Source: Micropterix aruncella | Lineage: Eukaryota; Arthropoda; Insecta; Lepidoptera; Micropterigidae | Assembly (NCBI GenBank): GCA_944548615.1 | Contig: OX155979.1 | Span: 14,537,597 to 14,601,596 of the forward strand | DNA: 64,000 nucleotides | Direction: 5' to 3' | In this document: one piece after another, positions 53,276 to 64,000 of the stretch | Numbering within the stretch: the stretch's first letter is position 1 | Layout: every line of letters starts with the position of its first letter | Translations under genes and position numbers: made by a program | The notes under the pieces: generated by a model | The model's database searches: none | Seen by the model: the letters and a program-made list of their open reading frames with translations, nothing else | Told to the model about the DNA's origin: nothing

Positions 53276-53928
53276 CTTTGTCGAGGATTTGAATTTAAAT
53301 TTGAAAAGTTATACCACTGATGATGCGGGTACCTAGAGGTCTGGTCTTGGTAATCAGAAGAGCACTCTAGGCGGGTTATAAATTTTGCGTGAGATCCGTG
53401 TGAGTTTGCTAGCTTGAAGGACCACCTGGTGTACCTTAGTACCCAGGAGCGGATATTTAAAGTGGAAAGACAGGATGTCGGTACTTACGGTTTTGTTTGT
53501 TCCGTCTGTGCTGCTGGACTGCACTGCTTCTGCTTCTCGTTTATCTGTCACTCACTGAGGTTTCACACGAATTGCGATGGGGGCTAATCAACACAAAGGT
53601 TTGTGTGATGCGATGCGGCGGTTTGCGACGAGAAAAAACGATAATCTCGTCTGTTGTTGCGGAGCGAATTGATTCGACGACGCGCCTCGCCAAGTCAACA
53701 AATATACTGTCCTACCCGTCGTTCCGACGGGGCGATCAGTAGCGCTGGGCGGCTCAGATCGGCGCGGGTCGCGACATGTTTAAATGGGTACCGACAATAT
53801 TGATTGGAGCGGAAGAATTTAAAAAAGGGATTGGATTAGACAAGTGATTAGGAGGCGGAAAATTACGCTAATTCTCACACAAACCTCACTGGCGTGAACA
53901 ACCACAAACGCCGCCTAATTGAACACTA
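53276..53928. other. Unassigned segment
   Basis: Mixed composition with no family recognised. Frames of 65-81 aa lack any known motif. Confidence 0.35.
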
Positions 53929-55957
53929 GCTGACCCGTGCCCACTTCGTTGGGCGGTAAACATTATTACTTGTGATAAAATTATGAGTGTGGTTAGGTTA
54001 GTACTGAGTGCTATGATTTATTTCCTCACTGCCAAAAGAAGGGTTATATTTTTACTGCATATATCTATGTATGTATTTGCATGCCAACTTGGCTATATTA
54101 CCGGGTTTCAGATGAGTGAATGAAATAATTATGATTGAATAAATTATGTTTATTTTAATTGATCAAAACTTCTCTGTATACTATATTAGATGTAATATAC
54201 CAAAATATATTGTCTTTCAGGAGTTCCGACCCGAGATCAGGTCGCGGTTCCATACCTATGTATGTCGTATTATCTCTAACCATTTATACAGTTAAAGGGA
54301 AATTATATGCAGTAAAAGGGAAAGTCTTTTGTTTTAAACACTTGAGACGATAAATTTACTTATTTTGATATGAATTCATAATTGTTGTTAATATGACCAA
54401 TAAACATGACCTAACGATTTCAATATTTTTTTAAATATAAAAAACTACTTTTTGTGATTTAAATATAAAAGTTACACATATGCTGTCACTGACTTTTTTG
54501 TAGGCATTACCAAGCTCTACAACTTTTCTCTAGAACTCAATCATATATCTCTAATTGTTAAAGCAGCGTTCGTAAGAAATGTTTTTATTCGACCGTTTTT
54601 TCTCCGACTTACTTTGCAAATCCGACTATCACGAAAAAGTCTTTTCATTTTTCGAATTAATATATAGCCTATGACATATTCTAGCTGGCTGCAAGGTGGC
54701 CTTGGATCAAGGACGGTTCACTTACCGCCATGACAAAGTCCTTGCTGTTATTCGCGAGGTAATTAGCCTCTCAGTGGCTCGTGCCAACAAGGGTTCCACA
54801 GTATCCTCCCAACCCCCAATACAGTTTGTGCGGGTTGGCTCTAAAGGCAAAAAACATCTCACTGCAAAACCTTTCTCAATAATCGAGAAAGCTTCAGATT
54901 GGATTATGGAGGTCGATTAGGTCTCTAAGCAGTATAAATTCCCTGAAAGTCTCGGATGCACAGCCCTGCGTCCAGATATAACTCTTTACTCTCTATCTCG
55001 GAAGATGGCCCTTTTTGTACAATTAACTGTTTATTTCATGGGAATCAAATATCCCTAAAGACCGCGAGTACAAATTAAACAAATACCATGATCTCGCAAA
55101 TCACCTTCACACGGTGGAAGTTGGCGCTCGTGGCCTGCAAGCTAAATCTTTGTTTCACCTTTTTAAAGATCTTGGTCTCTCCAGGAAAATAATCAACTCC
55201 TTTCTAGAAAAATTATCTAAAACCGCTATTTCCGCATCTCAAATTCAATGGCTTCGAAAGGGGAGTGAATGGGTGGTAAGGTGAACGCTCACATGTGGCA
55301 AGACATCTGTCCTAAACCTACCACAGCCGGTCGTTAGTCCGGAATCCATCCTTCACCTCCCAGAAGTGTAATAATTATATATGATGGGCCTGATTTCGGT
55401 CGGTGAATTCCATGGCAGCTCCGTTTGTATTTTTAACACGCTTTTATTAGGTCGACCTGTATGTAACTATGTAATGGAATCTAAGGTAACTAATTTAACC
55501 ATCTTCCAAGGATCGTAGCGTCATGAAAATTGGCAGCTGTATGTAGTTCTGATGACAATACAATAATATGGTACTGTCGAACTGATCTGATGATGGAGTC
55601 GGAAGATATGAACTGGAACTTCATGATGGAACATCGTATCATAGCTGTGTTTGGAGTTGTTAGAAAAGTCTTGGAATAAACTTTGACCACGATTAGGTTT
55701 CAAGGTCTGATGATGAAGCCGGAAGATAGGCACTGGCATTCCATGATGGAATATCGTATCATAACTGTGTGTATGTGAATATCGTACCATAGCGCAAAAG
55801 CGTGTTTTTAGTGTTTTTTTAAACTATTAATTTATATTTACTCACAACTAACGTGGCTTTCTATTGGTGAAAGATTTTTCAAAATCGGTTCAGTAGATCC
55901 AGAGATTACTCCCTACAACCTCACAAACTTTACCTCTTTATAATATTAGTATAGATA
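53929..55957 (-). mobile_element. Non-autonomous Helitron, inverted, with nested insertion
   Basis: On the minus strand it runs from TCTATACTAATATTATAAAG (55957) to CTAG (53934-53931 region). It is interrupted between TATGACA and CTCACAACTAACGTGG by 54678-55846. It ends about 210 bp upstream of the exon at 56170. Confidence 0.78.
54678..55846 (+). mobile_element. Decayed retroelement fragment nested in the Helitron
   Basis: The first frame (54696-54920) reads ALDQGRFTYRHDKVLAVIRE and, further on, PFSIIEKASDWIMEVD. Broken frames follow with RPDITLYSLSRKMALFVQLT and a VEVGARGLQ-like stretch. This order (R..WRHD.VL, W...D, RPD...L, ELTVP, EVGARG) is known to me from the C-terminus of some animal non-LTR elements with an RPD...E.T nuclease-like motif. 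The 3' part has a ~110-bp tandem duplication (about 55579 and 55688). Confidence 0.55.
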
Positions 55958-56169
55958 AGGGAAGATTATTTAGCGTTTGAAACTACAAGTGCCATCTACA
56001 CGTTGCGTTTTGTTGTAAAATCCTAGCTGCCTAAACGTACTATGGCATTGAGGAATCTAACACCCTATATATCAAATGCCTCGACTGACTGTGGATTCTT
56101 ATACCCCCCCTTTTGTTTACCCCCTTAGTTACCCTCATTTTGTTTACATGCATATGTTTTTCTATTTAG
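55958..56169. other. Intron sequence before the third exon
   Basis: No repeat recognised. It includes a CCCCCCTTTTG run near 56104 and the acceptor tract TGTTTTTCTATTTAG. Confidence 0.5.
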
Positions 56170-56252
56170 GAAACTATTTTACCTGAAGCCGTCAGGTACT
56201 GGGAGAGGACTCTATCAGTTCGACGGACAGCTGACGTCATCAGATTGAATAG
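56170..56252 (+). CDS. Leishmanolysin-like peptidase (invadolysin) exon
   Basis: 83 nt between acceptor TTTTTCTATTTAG and donor GTAGGA (56253). Phase 0 in and 2 out, matching the micro-exon before it. It reads ETILPEAVRYWERTLSVRRT followed by ADVIRLN and a split Arg codon. The block TVLPEA.RFWE.AL.VR...VIRLNR is among the best-conserved parts of leishmanolysin-like proteins before the first Cys. This exon makes the family assignment. The next exons (Cys-rich segment, HExxH) were not found in 56253-64000. Confidence 0.9.
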
Positions 56253-56661
56253 GTAGGATTTCCATATTATTTATTTTCTAGGATGTGAACCATTTATTTT
56301 TATTCTATTGCGATCGCCGTGACTGCGAACACGCTGGCTGCGATGCCATTTTGACGTGACAACGTCTTATAAATCGATGGGCCTGCTGCACGCACGAAAA
56401 AACATGACTCATGCGGCGTTACCTCGCTCTGAGGCTTTCCATTTATTATATTTATTATTCAATATAAATGTTGCCATCTACCGGTTGCGACAAGAATTAT
56501 TTACTAACCTCAGTCTAAAATAGTACGAATGAAAATCACTAGATTGATTTAAATTCTTGACATAATTTTATATGTATTCTTGATAGACGGAATGTTATTA
56601 CTGAACGGACAATTTTCTTGTGGGTACAACGAAGTGCAACGAAGTAAGCAACTTTTATTTT

Positions 56662-58325
56662 TTTTAAATATATCATTCTTCTTCTTCTTCTTCTTCATCA
56701 GCGCGTATTCGCCCACCGTTGGGCATACGCCTCTCCAATCACTCTCCACCCGGATCGGTTGTCCGTTTCCCTCATCCAGACTGGTCCAGCTATCTCCTTG
56801 ATGTCATCTGACCATCGGGCCGGTGGTCTGCCCACACTTCTTCTGCCTAGCCGGGGTCTCCACTCCAAAACGCGCTTGCTCCACCGTTCGTCGTGTTGTC
56901 GGGCCACATGGCCGGCCCAAGCCCACTTCAGCTTGGCCACTCTTTGACCCACGTCGACCACCTTCGTGCGCTGTCTGATGAGCTCGTTTCGGACTCGATC
57001 GCACAACGATATGCCAAGCATGACTCGCTCCATGTTACGCTGTACCACCTTAAGCTTGTAGATCATCCCAGCAGTCAGTGTCCATGTCTCACAAGCATAC
57101 GTCATAGCCGGTAACACACACTGATTATACACCTTTGTCTTGAGCGATTGGGGAATTCTGGACTTCAGCACGAAGCTCAGCTTCCCGAAGGCTGCCCATC
57201 CCAATTGTTTCCTTCGCTTTATCTCTGCCATCATCGAGTCCCGGCCGAGCTTTATCACCTGTCCTAGGTATGTGTACTCCTGCACCTGCTCCAGCGGTTG
57301 TCCATTCAATGAAATGGGATTCGGTGTGAGATCGGCTTTCGCCATAACCTTTGTCTTGTCCATGTTCATCTTAAGACCCGTTCGCAGGGACGCGTGATAT
57401 AGTTGCTCCAGCATGAGTTGTAGGTCTTCGGCACATTCAGCGATTATAACTATATCATCCGCGTAGCGCAGATGATTGAGATACACGCCGTCAACGTTGA
57501 TTCCCTTGCCACTCCAGTCCAATGTCTTGAATATATCCTCCATAGCGTTGGTGAACAGCTTAGGGGATATAACGTCACCTTGTCGGACTCCTCTTTGGAT
57601 TGGTATAGGGTCTGTTAGTTCTTTCAGCTGTGCGGTCATTGTTGCCGCTTTGTACAAGCTCTTCAGGATCTGTATATACCGGTAGTCTATATGACATCGA
57701 TGTAGCGATTCGGTGACTGCCCAGTGTTCTATGGAGTCGAATGCTTTTTCATAATCGACGAAGGCTAGATAAAGGGGCCTATTGTATTCTTCGGACTTTT
57801 GGATAACCTGCCGAAGTGTGAAGATGTGGTCGATCGTTCCAAAACCCTTCCGAAATCCTGCCTGTTCCCTGGGTTGATATTCATCCAGTCTTTGTGTCAA
57901 GCGTGTAGTCAGGATTTTGGAGAATACTTTGTACACCTGACTTAAAAGTGAAATAGGACGATAATTTTTCAGAAGGGTCTTATCGCCTTTCTTATGGAAG
58001 AGCACAACGATGCTGTTAGTCCAATCCTTGGGTACTTCACCAGTGAACAAGACCTCGTTGAACAGCAGACTTAGCTCCTTTACGATAGCTCTGCCTCCAG
58101 CTTTTAGTAATTCCACAGTAATACCGTCCTCACCCGGAGCTTGAACTTCTTAGTGCGCTTCAGTGCTTGCTTCACTTCATACGTACTAATTTCAGGAATA
58201 TCTTCCGTGTAGTGTCGCTTGATAGGCGCACGCCTGTCGCTTAAATCAAGGGCAGTGGGCTGTTGTGTGGTGGTTGAGTATAGATCACTGTAGAATTTCT
58301 CTGTGATTTTCCTGATCTCACAGAT
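56662..58325 (-). mobile_element. RTE-type LINE, 5'-truncated
   Basis: (GAA)n tail at 56678-56696. It carries the RT frame below plus about 200 bp of upstream coding sequence in a different frame. 5'-truncated at 58325. Confidence 0.85.
56698..58116 (-). pseudogene. RTE-type LINE reverse transcriptase, near-complete RT domain
   Basis: A 472-aa open frame. RT motifs in order: FHKKGDKTLLKNYRPISLLS, EQAGFRKGFGTIDHIF, AFVDYEKAFDSIEH (first Asp), GVRQGDVISPKLF, LRYADDIVIIAE (catalytic YADD) and YTYLGQVI. The C-terminus has GHVARQHDERWSKRVLEW and a RPPARWSDDI...GEAYAQRW ending typical of the RTE/BovB group. Upstream coding sequence (APGEDGITVE) continues to about 58145, where a single-base shift moves it out of frame (further upstream reads TYEVKQALKRTKKF). 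The apurinic-type endonuclease is missing, so the copy is dead on arrival. The minus strand runs opposite to the host exons. Confidence 0.88.
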
Positions 58326-58815
58326 GTTATGCGCTATCTAGCGGTTGGTAAAATGTCGATGCGCTATCTAGCGGTTGGTAAAATGTCGCTGATATTGTTT
58401 ATTGACGACGTATAACCTACCGCTAGATGGCGCAGCGTGCTCAAACGCTTCTCAAACCGTTATTTAACAGTTTGAGATTTCAAACTTTCAAATAAAATAA
58501 ACGATAAACTTTAAACAATAAACAATTATACAATTATACTGCTATACAATAATACATTTACATGTTGTAGTCAAATCGGTGAGTATAAAAGCATATATTT
58601 TTGGGTGTTTGTAATAAACAATATCAGAATCTTAAATGAAACTGCTTCAAATGCAACCATTCCATCAGTATTTTCTTATGACGTTGTCACGTTCAACTAT
58701 CGTCAGTAAACCGACTTTACAGACAACCGATTTTTTTTGATTGACATTCATCCCGTGCTTAAGAGGTATTTTCGGGCAACGTTGAACTTCTTTACAGTGC
58801 GTGTGAGACAGGAGC

Positions 58816-59190
58816 TAATGGGCCCTTGCTGAGTTGGCCACGAAGACCCATTCTGTTCAGGGTTGGTCACACTCACGGGTCATGGTCCGCGATAGATTCG
58901 GTATACACCGTTTCACCGCTTCGTAAGGGAGAGGACCGCGCAAGCGACCTCGAACTCGGAACCAATCGAGAGACCGGAGAAATCTGGTCACAATTGGAAG
59001 TAAGGGCGCGAGTGTCTCGAGCCGCCGGGTATTATTCCTGGCTATCTCGCGGTAAGGAGTTGGTCTCTTACGGGTTGTGGCGTAGCTAGACGTCGGATTG
59101 TTTTGTCCAAAGTCTTCTACGCTCACTGCAGGTCGATAGAACGACTAATCGTTAAAATGTCCTGTGGTGACGGGCTCGCCCGTTTTAGTT
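58816..59190 (+). mobile_element. R1-like LINE 3' fragment with internal deletion
   Basis: Starts GGGCCCTTGCTGAGTTGGCC, jumps at CACGGGTCA to GGTCCGCGATAGATTCGG, and ends CGCCCGTTTTAGTTGACAAC. About 330 bp is missing relative to 42550-43175. Confidence 0.75.
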
Positions 59191-59299
59191 GACAACTCAA
59201 TATATAGATGTAAAATGGTGGTGCATTTCGTCTTGACTTGACAGTTAGAGAGAAACAGGGGTATTCCATATTAGGGATACTATTCCATATTTGGTTACG

Positions 59300-59577
59300 T
59301 TCCTCTAACCAGTCGTAAGGACGAAGGTATGCTTATGGTTAATTCCAGACGGAGATATCCTGTCAAAACTGGTAGTTAGGGGGTGAGGCTGCCCGCTGTT
59401 TGCCTTTCCCAGTGCCTCACCGTAAGGCGTCGGTCTCTAACGGATTGCTGTTGAACTAGACAGTGGATTGTCTTGTCCCCAAGTTTTCTAAGTTCATCCC
59501 ACGGCTGAAAGAACGATCCATATCGTTATACTAACCTGGGGTGACGGGTTCGCCCGTTGTAGTCGACACCGCCCTAT
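59300..59577 (+). mobile_element. R1-like LINE 3' terminus, third subfamily
   Basis: CAGACGGAGATATCCTGTC to GTTGTAGTCGACACC. Closest to 18412-18795 and 26013-26715. Confidence 0.72.
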
Positions 59578-59722
59578 TGTGCGTTCACAATAATTTACCT
59601 CCTCGTCACATGGTAGATATACCTACGTAATATGATGAAATTTGCGATCAGCTCATTTAGAAAACAAAAGCAAAAAAGCAGAATAAAATCGAGTATTCAG
59701 TATTCAGAATATACAATAAAAG

Positions 59723-60451
59723 CATTTATTTATTTATTTATTTATTTATAACGTACAAGAACAAAAAAATACAAGGACATGCATACTGTTGTACATGAGG
59801 AATAATTAAGAACAAACATTTATAGCGAAAAACATAGCTCTATGCATATAAATATGCTAGCATATCCGAATGAGGCGAAATCGCACAACCAACTAGACCT
59901 AGAAGGTCTGTCTCTGGCTGTGCTGTGTTATACCAACTGTATTTTTGTAACTCGCGAACTGACGAAGGTGATCAATTTTAAATATTTCTAAATCTAACAA
60001 ATGTGTTGTTTACACAAATTAAAGTAAAATTTAAAGTAGAAAAAATAAATATATATATATATATGTATGCAATTAAGGGCTAAAAATAAAGTAAACTACA
60101 TAATATACAATAAATTTAAGTGGAAAATAAGTAATAATATATACAAATATATGAATAAACACTACATTCTAATATATATGTTTAAGAAAATGATATGTAA
60201 TATTGCACAATTTTACAAATACATATTTTTTTAAATATTCACCCTACAGTATTAATAAGGTCTTTAGTTTTTGAACGCCCAATATCTAGAAGCCAGTTTT
60301 TTACTTTACCATTAAAAGTTACATAATTTTTCACGTTTTTCGTGGTTTCACATAGTGAGTTATAAACTTTCGGGGCGATAAAAAAACATTGTCTTCGGGC
60401 AAATGTGCTTTTAACCTTTGGAATTGTGAAAAATTCCTTTCCAGCATTTCT
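59723..60451 (-). mobile_element. 5'-truncated Jockey/CR1-type LINE
   Basis: An (AAAT)n tail at 59726-59748, long AT-rich UTR, and a coding fragment to 60239 reading TFARRQCFFIAPKVYNSLCE then KVKNWLLDIGRSKTKD. It ends at the TTAAGAGCC junction with the duplicated segment. Confidence 0.72.
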
Positions 60452-61184
60452 CGTTAAGAGCCGTATCACATATTTTTTCCAGAAAGGCAAGAAAAGTGGA
60501 TTTTTGGCGTTCTAATTCCAAGAAATAAAGAGATTTCTACAAACTTTAATTACTGAATTACCTGGACCATTTCTTGATGTTGACCATAGCGGCCTTTAAT
60601 TTTAGATGTAACGAATATTATTTACTTATTCAGCCCATTTTCCGAAAGTCGTTATTCGTAAAACGCTCGGAAGGCAAACTTTGAGCTCCTTAATACAGTA
60701 ATATCACTACAACGAAAACCGTTTACTATTTTTTTTTATGTCCGTCATGTATTCTTGATGTACACTACGGCTTTATTTTTTCGTTTTTTGACCACATATC
60801 CAAGGTATACATTACTTACAATTACACAAAATTAAAAAAAAATCTTCCTGTATCATTCTAATTTTCTCAGAAATAAAATAAGATTCTTATATAATACTTA
60901 TACTCTATTAAAGTTCACTCTTTTAGCAATACGACATAATATAAATTATTGTCATTAGAAAGGAGAAAACACTGCAAAAAACAATTAGAAATTGTGTATA
61001 TATTTGCTTGCGCAAGAGAAGAGCGCTCAGTGCCGCGGTTTTTCTCCCAGGGTTGAATAGTTATTTATTTATTTATTTATTTATTTATCCTATCTTTTAT
61101 AGTTACATCCAAAAAAAATGCGTTCATTTTTTCAACTCATTTTAAAAGAATACCTACGCTATTTTGTAATACGGCTCTTAAGTA
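60452..61184 (+). repeat. Segmental duplicate of 19213-23283 without the insertion
   Basis: Continuous across the point (ATTAAAAAAAAATCTTCC near 60842) where the other copy holds 3.35 kb. Over 97 percent identical by eye. Confidence 0.92.
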
Positions 61185-61604
61185 CATTTGTTGACTTCTT
61201 GCTCTGTACTCTTTAGTTTTGTGAAAGCTTACAAGGCACTGCTTAATAAATAGCTGGCAGATATCCAAAACCTTAAACTCCGCAAAGAGCTGGTTTGAAC
61301 TGTACCGAGGAGGCTATTTGTTTATGACTCTTAGCATGAATTATCAATTAGAGCTAATTATCGCATATTAGAATTCGTCAGTTTCTAGTAATATATTAAT
61401 ATTAGTAGATATTTAACTATTAAAGCATAAATATTAAATCGACAATAGCGTTGACTAAAGTCGGCTTTACACGGCAGACTAATAAAATCAAAAAATGAGC
61501 TGAATGTACATGAGTTTACATATAAAATAGATAATTATTATAAGAATATTAATTGTCATCTTAGGCACTTTATACAAAAAATAATCACACAATAGGAATA
61601 TAAA
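61185..61604. other. Unassigned AT-rich DNA
   Basis: No gene or shared repeat recognised. Confidence 0.4.
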
Positions 61605-62663
61605 ATCGAAGACTATCGCGGTTGTTTGACATTATAAATAGGATAGAAAACGAATTTACCGCGTGAAATTTGTAGGACCCGACGTTTCGGTGACGTTTCA
61701 GCCGCCGTTGTCTAGGGTAGACTGAAGAGCTGTCAGTCCGTCGTTTTGCGGGTAGGCCGCAAACCGCTGCCGCCACTGCGTAGGTTATAACGGTGGTGGG
61801 GGGCCGGCCTTAGGAAGAATGGATACGGAAAATATCACGAGACACGCACACGATCTAATACGGACGAAACTCAAAAACCGAGCAGATCAAGAGCATTCTT
61901 ACCATACGTCAAGGGCGTGAATGATCGAATAAGTAAGATGCTAAACAGATTCGATATAAAAACGATCTTCAAACCGACCCAAAATATAGCTCGATTTTTG
62001 AGGCCTGTAAAGGATGTAATACCACTGCAAACCCCGAGTGTGTATAAAGTCGAATGCAGCTGCGGGCTAGCCTACGTTGGACAAACGAAACGGCCCATAG
62101 CCACGCGACTGACAGAACACATCAAAGCTGTTAAAAACGTTCAGCGAGAAAAATCGGCGATCTACGAACATATATTGGATAGCGGAAGTAACCACTGGAT
62201 GCAGTTTCAAAATCCCATTGTTCTATACAAGGAACAATTCTACTTTCCTCGCATGATCCGGGAAGCCATTGAAATAAGAAGAACTCCGAACTTCAATAGA
62301 GATGACGGCTACAAACTCTCTTCTACGTGGAACCCTCTTCTTAAAATGTTCCCGCCGCCGAACGCCGAACGCAAAGACGTAAAACAGGATACAGTGAGTG
62401 TTGTGTGCAAGACGGATTTTAAAAATTCCCGCGCTCCGAGCCCGGCCCCCCACCACCGTTATAACCTACGCAGTGGCGGCAGCGGTTTGCGGCGGCAGCG
62501 GTTTGCGGCCTACCCGCAAAACAACGGACTGACAGCTCTTCAGTCTACCCTAGACAACGGCGGCTGCAACGTCACCGAAACGTCGGGTCCTACAAATTTC
62601 ACGCGGTAAATTCGTTTTCTATCCTATTTATAATGTCAAACAACCGCGATAGTCTTCGATTTT
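61605..62663 (+). mobile_element. 5'-truncated Penelope-like element with inverted terminal copies
   Basis: 61605-61813 and 62441-62663 are reverse complements of about 210 bp (landmarks GACTATCGCGGTTGTTTGAC, CCGACGTTTCGG, GACAACGGCGG). They enclose the 3' end of a Penelope-type ORF. An inverted 5' copy of the terminal repeat in front of a truncated body is a known Penelope arrangement. The right copy has an extra GGCGGCAGCGGTTTGC unit. Confidence 0.85.
61881..62609 (+). pseudogene. Penelope-like GIY-YIG endonuclease fragment
   Basis: Penelope-like elements fuse RT to a C-terminal GIY-YIG nuclease. This fragment reads LPYVKGVNDRISKML, the post-RT linker. Counting from the Val at 61917 as residue 1, it then has the GIY-like SVYKVEC (41-47), YVG at 53-55, a catalytic-type Arg region RPIATRLTEH (59-68) and REAIEI (115-120) supplying the Glu. 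Cys-Ser-Cys at 47-49 fits the metal-binding Cys of animal Penelopes. There is no ATG at the front because the RT part is missing; the frame enters from upstream. The C-terminal ~80 residues run into the terminal repeat and are basic and low in complexity. Confidence 0.85.
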
Positions 62664-63250
62664 ATAAAACGTATGTATATGATCAGGTATGTTACGTTAA
62701 ACATTGGAATCTACATAATAAATATTAAATTCATAATATTATTATTAAACAATAAGAACTAAAATGAGGTACCCGAAGGTTACATATTAATGTTATTCCG
62801 ATTTGAAAGAATTGGCATGCTCAAAAAAATCACCCAGCTTATAGAAAGCATGTGTGGATTGCAGCTTTTGTTTCATAAATCTTTTAAACGCCTTTGTTTC
62901 CATCTTTCTTGTGGAGAGTGGTAGCTGGTTAAAGAGCTTATAGCTCAAATATCCAAAGGACTTTTGTGTCTGCGTAAGGCGTACTTTAGGCAGGATAACG
63001 TCATCACGTCTGCATGTATTGTGGGAGTGCATATTCCCGTTTACCCCTTGTTCGTTAATATTTGATTTAGCATATAGTAGACATTTTGAAATATTTTCAG
63101 ACGTAAAAGTCAGTATTTTGTACTTAAGAGTGCGTGTCACGGGATACTCCTGCAATTGCTCTTGTATTATTTTATATTTATTAAAAAACAGTTAAATTGC
63201 TGAAGATTACTTAAGGTTACTTAGGATTACTTTGTAAAAAACATATTTAT
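62664..63250 (-). mobile_element. 5'-truncated Jockey/CR1-type LINE
   Basis: A 120-aa coding fragment (63155-62793) with MHSHNTCRRDDVILPKVRLT, QKSFGYLSYKLFNQLPLSTR and a FKRFMKQKLQ...AFYKLGDFF end. UTR lies to the left. No catalytic core. Confidence 0.72.
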
Positions 63251-63587
63251 TTTATATGTTGGTTCCTTCTGTTCGATATGGCATTATGGGGGCTTCTTTA
63301 CCGATGAGGATACCGCAAGCGCTGCAGTAGTGATTTGCGTCCTTTACCTCTTTTAAACAGTACGGCACCCATACAAACGGAATACACCTGTTTCCAAAGA
63401 AAAAAAATGCGTTACATTTAAGTTTATATCCGGCTTATAGCCCAGCAAATGGGGAAGTTTAACCTGTCCGACGCCGACAGTGCCTATAAGTATTTTGCCT
63501 CGTTTGACAGATCCGCGCGTAACCGTTGCGGCCGGCCTCTATATATATTATATAAATATACGGGGTGTTATTACTGCACGGGCTTTT
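63251..63587. other. Unassigned segment
   Basis: A 72-aa frame from 63449 resembles nothing I know. No splice-bounded exon was recognised. Confidence 0.35.
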
Positions 63588-64000
63588 TAAGCTATTGCAT
63601 AGCTTTTATCGCGGGCCTAGTAGGCCAGCGCGGCAACCGAATGAAGAAATTTCTTAACGAAAATTAATGATTTTAAACTCATAATTACCTCTAAACGAGT
63701 ACTGCTTACGATTCGAAAAAAATATATGTTAAACAAGAACATTTTCCTAATATTCTTAGCTTTGAATATTTTAGATTTTGTTTATATTACATAGTGTAAT
63801 TAATTTGTGAAATTAGGTCTAACCGAACACAAAAACGACTACTACGCAAATACTCTCTGGCGTATTATTATGAAACCTGCACTATGTTAAAGATAATTTA
63901 ATTATCTATCTTTTTATCTACGATTTTTTTCGATTAATCCGGTTTTTTTGCTTTATCGAATAAAAAATTCGTGCGCGGCGCTCTATCGGAAGACGTTTAA
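63588..64000 (-). repeat. Inverted copy of the ~500-bp repeat, cut by the window end
   Basis: Starts TAAGCTATTGCATAGCTTTT at 63588 and reads as the reverse complement of 22446-22952, reaching GCGCTCTATCGGAAGACG at the edge. It may be the end of another copy of the OTU-bearing element. Confidence 0.9.

Larger units (their letters stand above)
44832..56169 (+). other. Large intron of the invadolysin-like gene
   Basis: 11.3 kb, phase 0, GT-AG. Nearly all of it is repeats: at least five LINE tails, three Helitrons of one family, one of another, two MITE-like insertions, an R1-like fragment and a 557-bp repeat copy. Confidence 0.75.
56353..58733. mobile_element. TIR element, second copy, split by an RTE-type LINE
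   Basis: 56353-56661 and 58326-58733 together equal 37063-37788 at over 95 percent identity. The right part has a ~30-bp tandem duplication of GCGCTATCTAGCGGTTGGTA. The LINE inserted at the TTTTATT of the host element. Confidence 0.85.

Overview
The window is AT-rich eukaryotic DNA, most likely from a moth or butterfly (Lepidoptera). Evidence for this is the density and mix of transposable elements: Helitrons running from TCTATACTAATATTATAAAG to CTAGT, an R1-like LINE family, many 5'-truncated Jockey/CR1-type LINE tails, a mariner, a Penelope-like element with a GIY-YIG nuclease, and a Ty3/gypsy-type LTR element. Nothing looks bacterial, and the organism is an inference.

The main single-copy signal is three short plus-strand exons at 42301-42401, 44801-44831 and 56170-56252. 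They have good splice sites and compatible phases (2, 0, 2). Joined, they read as the pre-catalytic region of a leishmanolysin-like M8 metallopeptidase (invadolysin/LMLN type). The HExxH catalytic exons are not in the window. Much of the window would then be introns of this gene filled with transposons.

Layout. 1-981: no recognised feature. 982-2909: TA microsatellites and a 557-bp tandem repeat. 2910-16966: a nearly complete, very young LTR retrotransposon on the minus strand. It has LTRs of about 3.0 kb that differ at about three positions, intact gag and pol in a -1 frame relation, a textbook frameshift cassette and three primer-binding-site-like motifs. It sits inside a TA microsatellite. 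17086-18333: the 557-bp repeat again, inverted. 19605-22952: an insertion carrying a frameshifted OTU-protease fragment, proved by an empty copy near 60.84 kb. 23284-25830: locally duplicated repeats with a 200-N gap. 26000-29500: R1-like fragments with a nested LINE. 29720-36800: LINE tails, Penelope pieces and a MITE. 36950-40885: an interrupted repeat containing a TIR element and a mariner. 41473-56252: the host exons with intron-filling Helitrons, LINEs and MITEs. 56353-58733: a TIR element split by an RTE-type LINE. 58800-64000: R1-like tails, the duplicated segment, a Penelope-like element, and a further copy of the repeat that flanks the OTU element.

The LTR element is the only element here that looks potentially competent, with gag zinc knuckle, protease, RT, RNase H and integrase all open. 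The other coding elements are truncated or frameshifted. Long alternating TA reading frames are microsatellite artefacts and are not annotated as genes.
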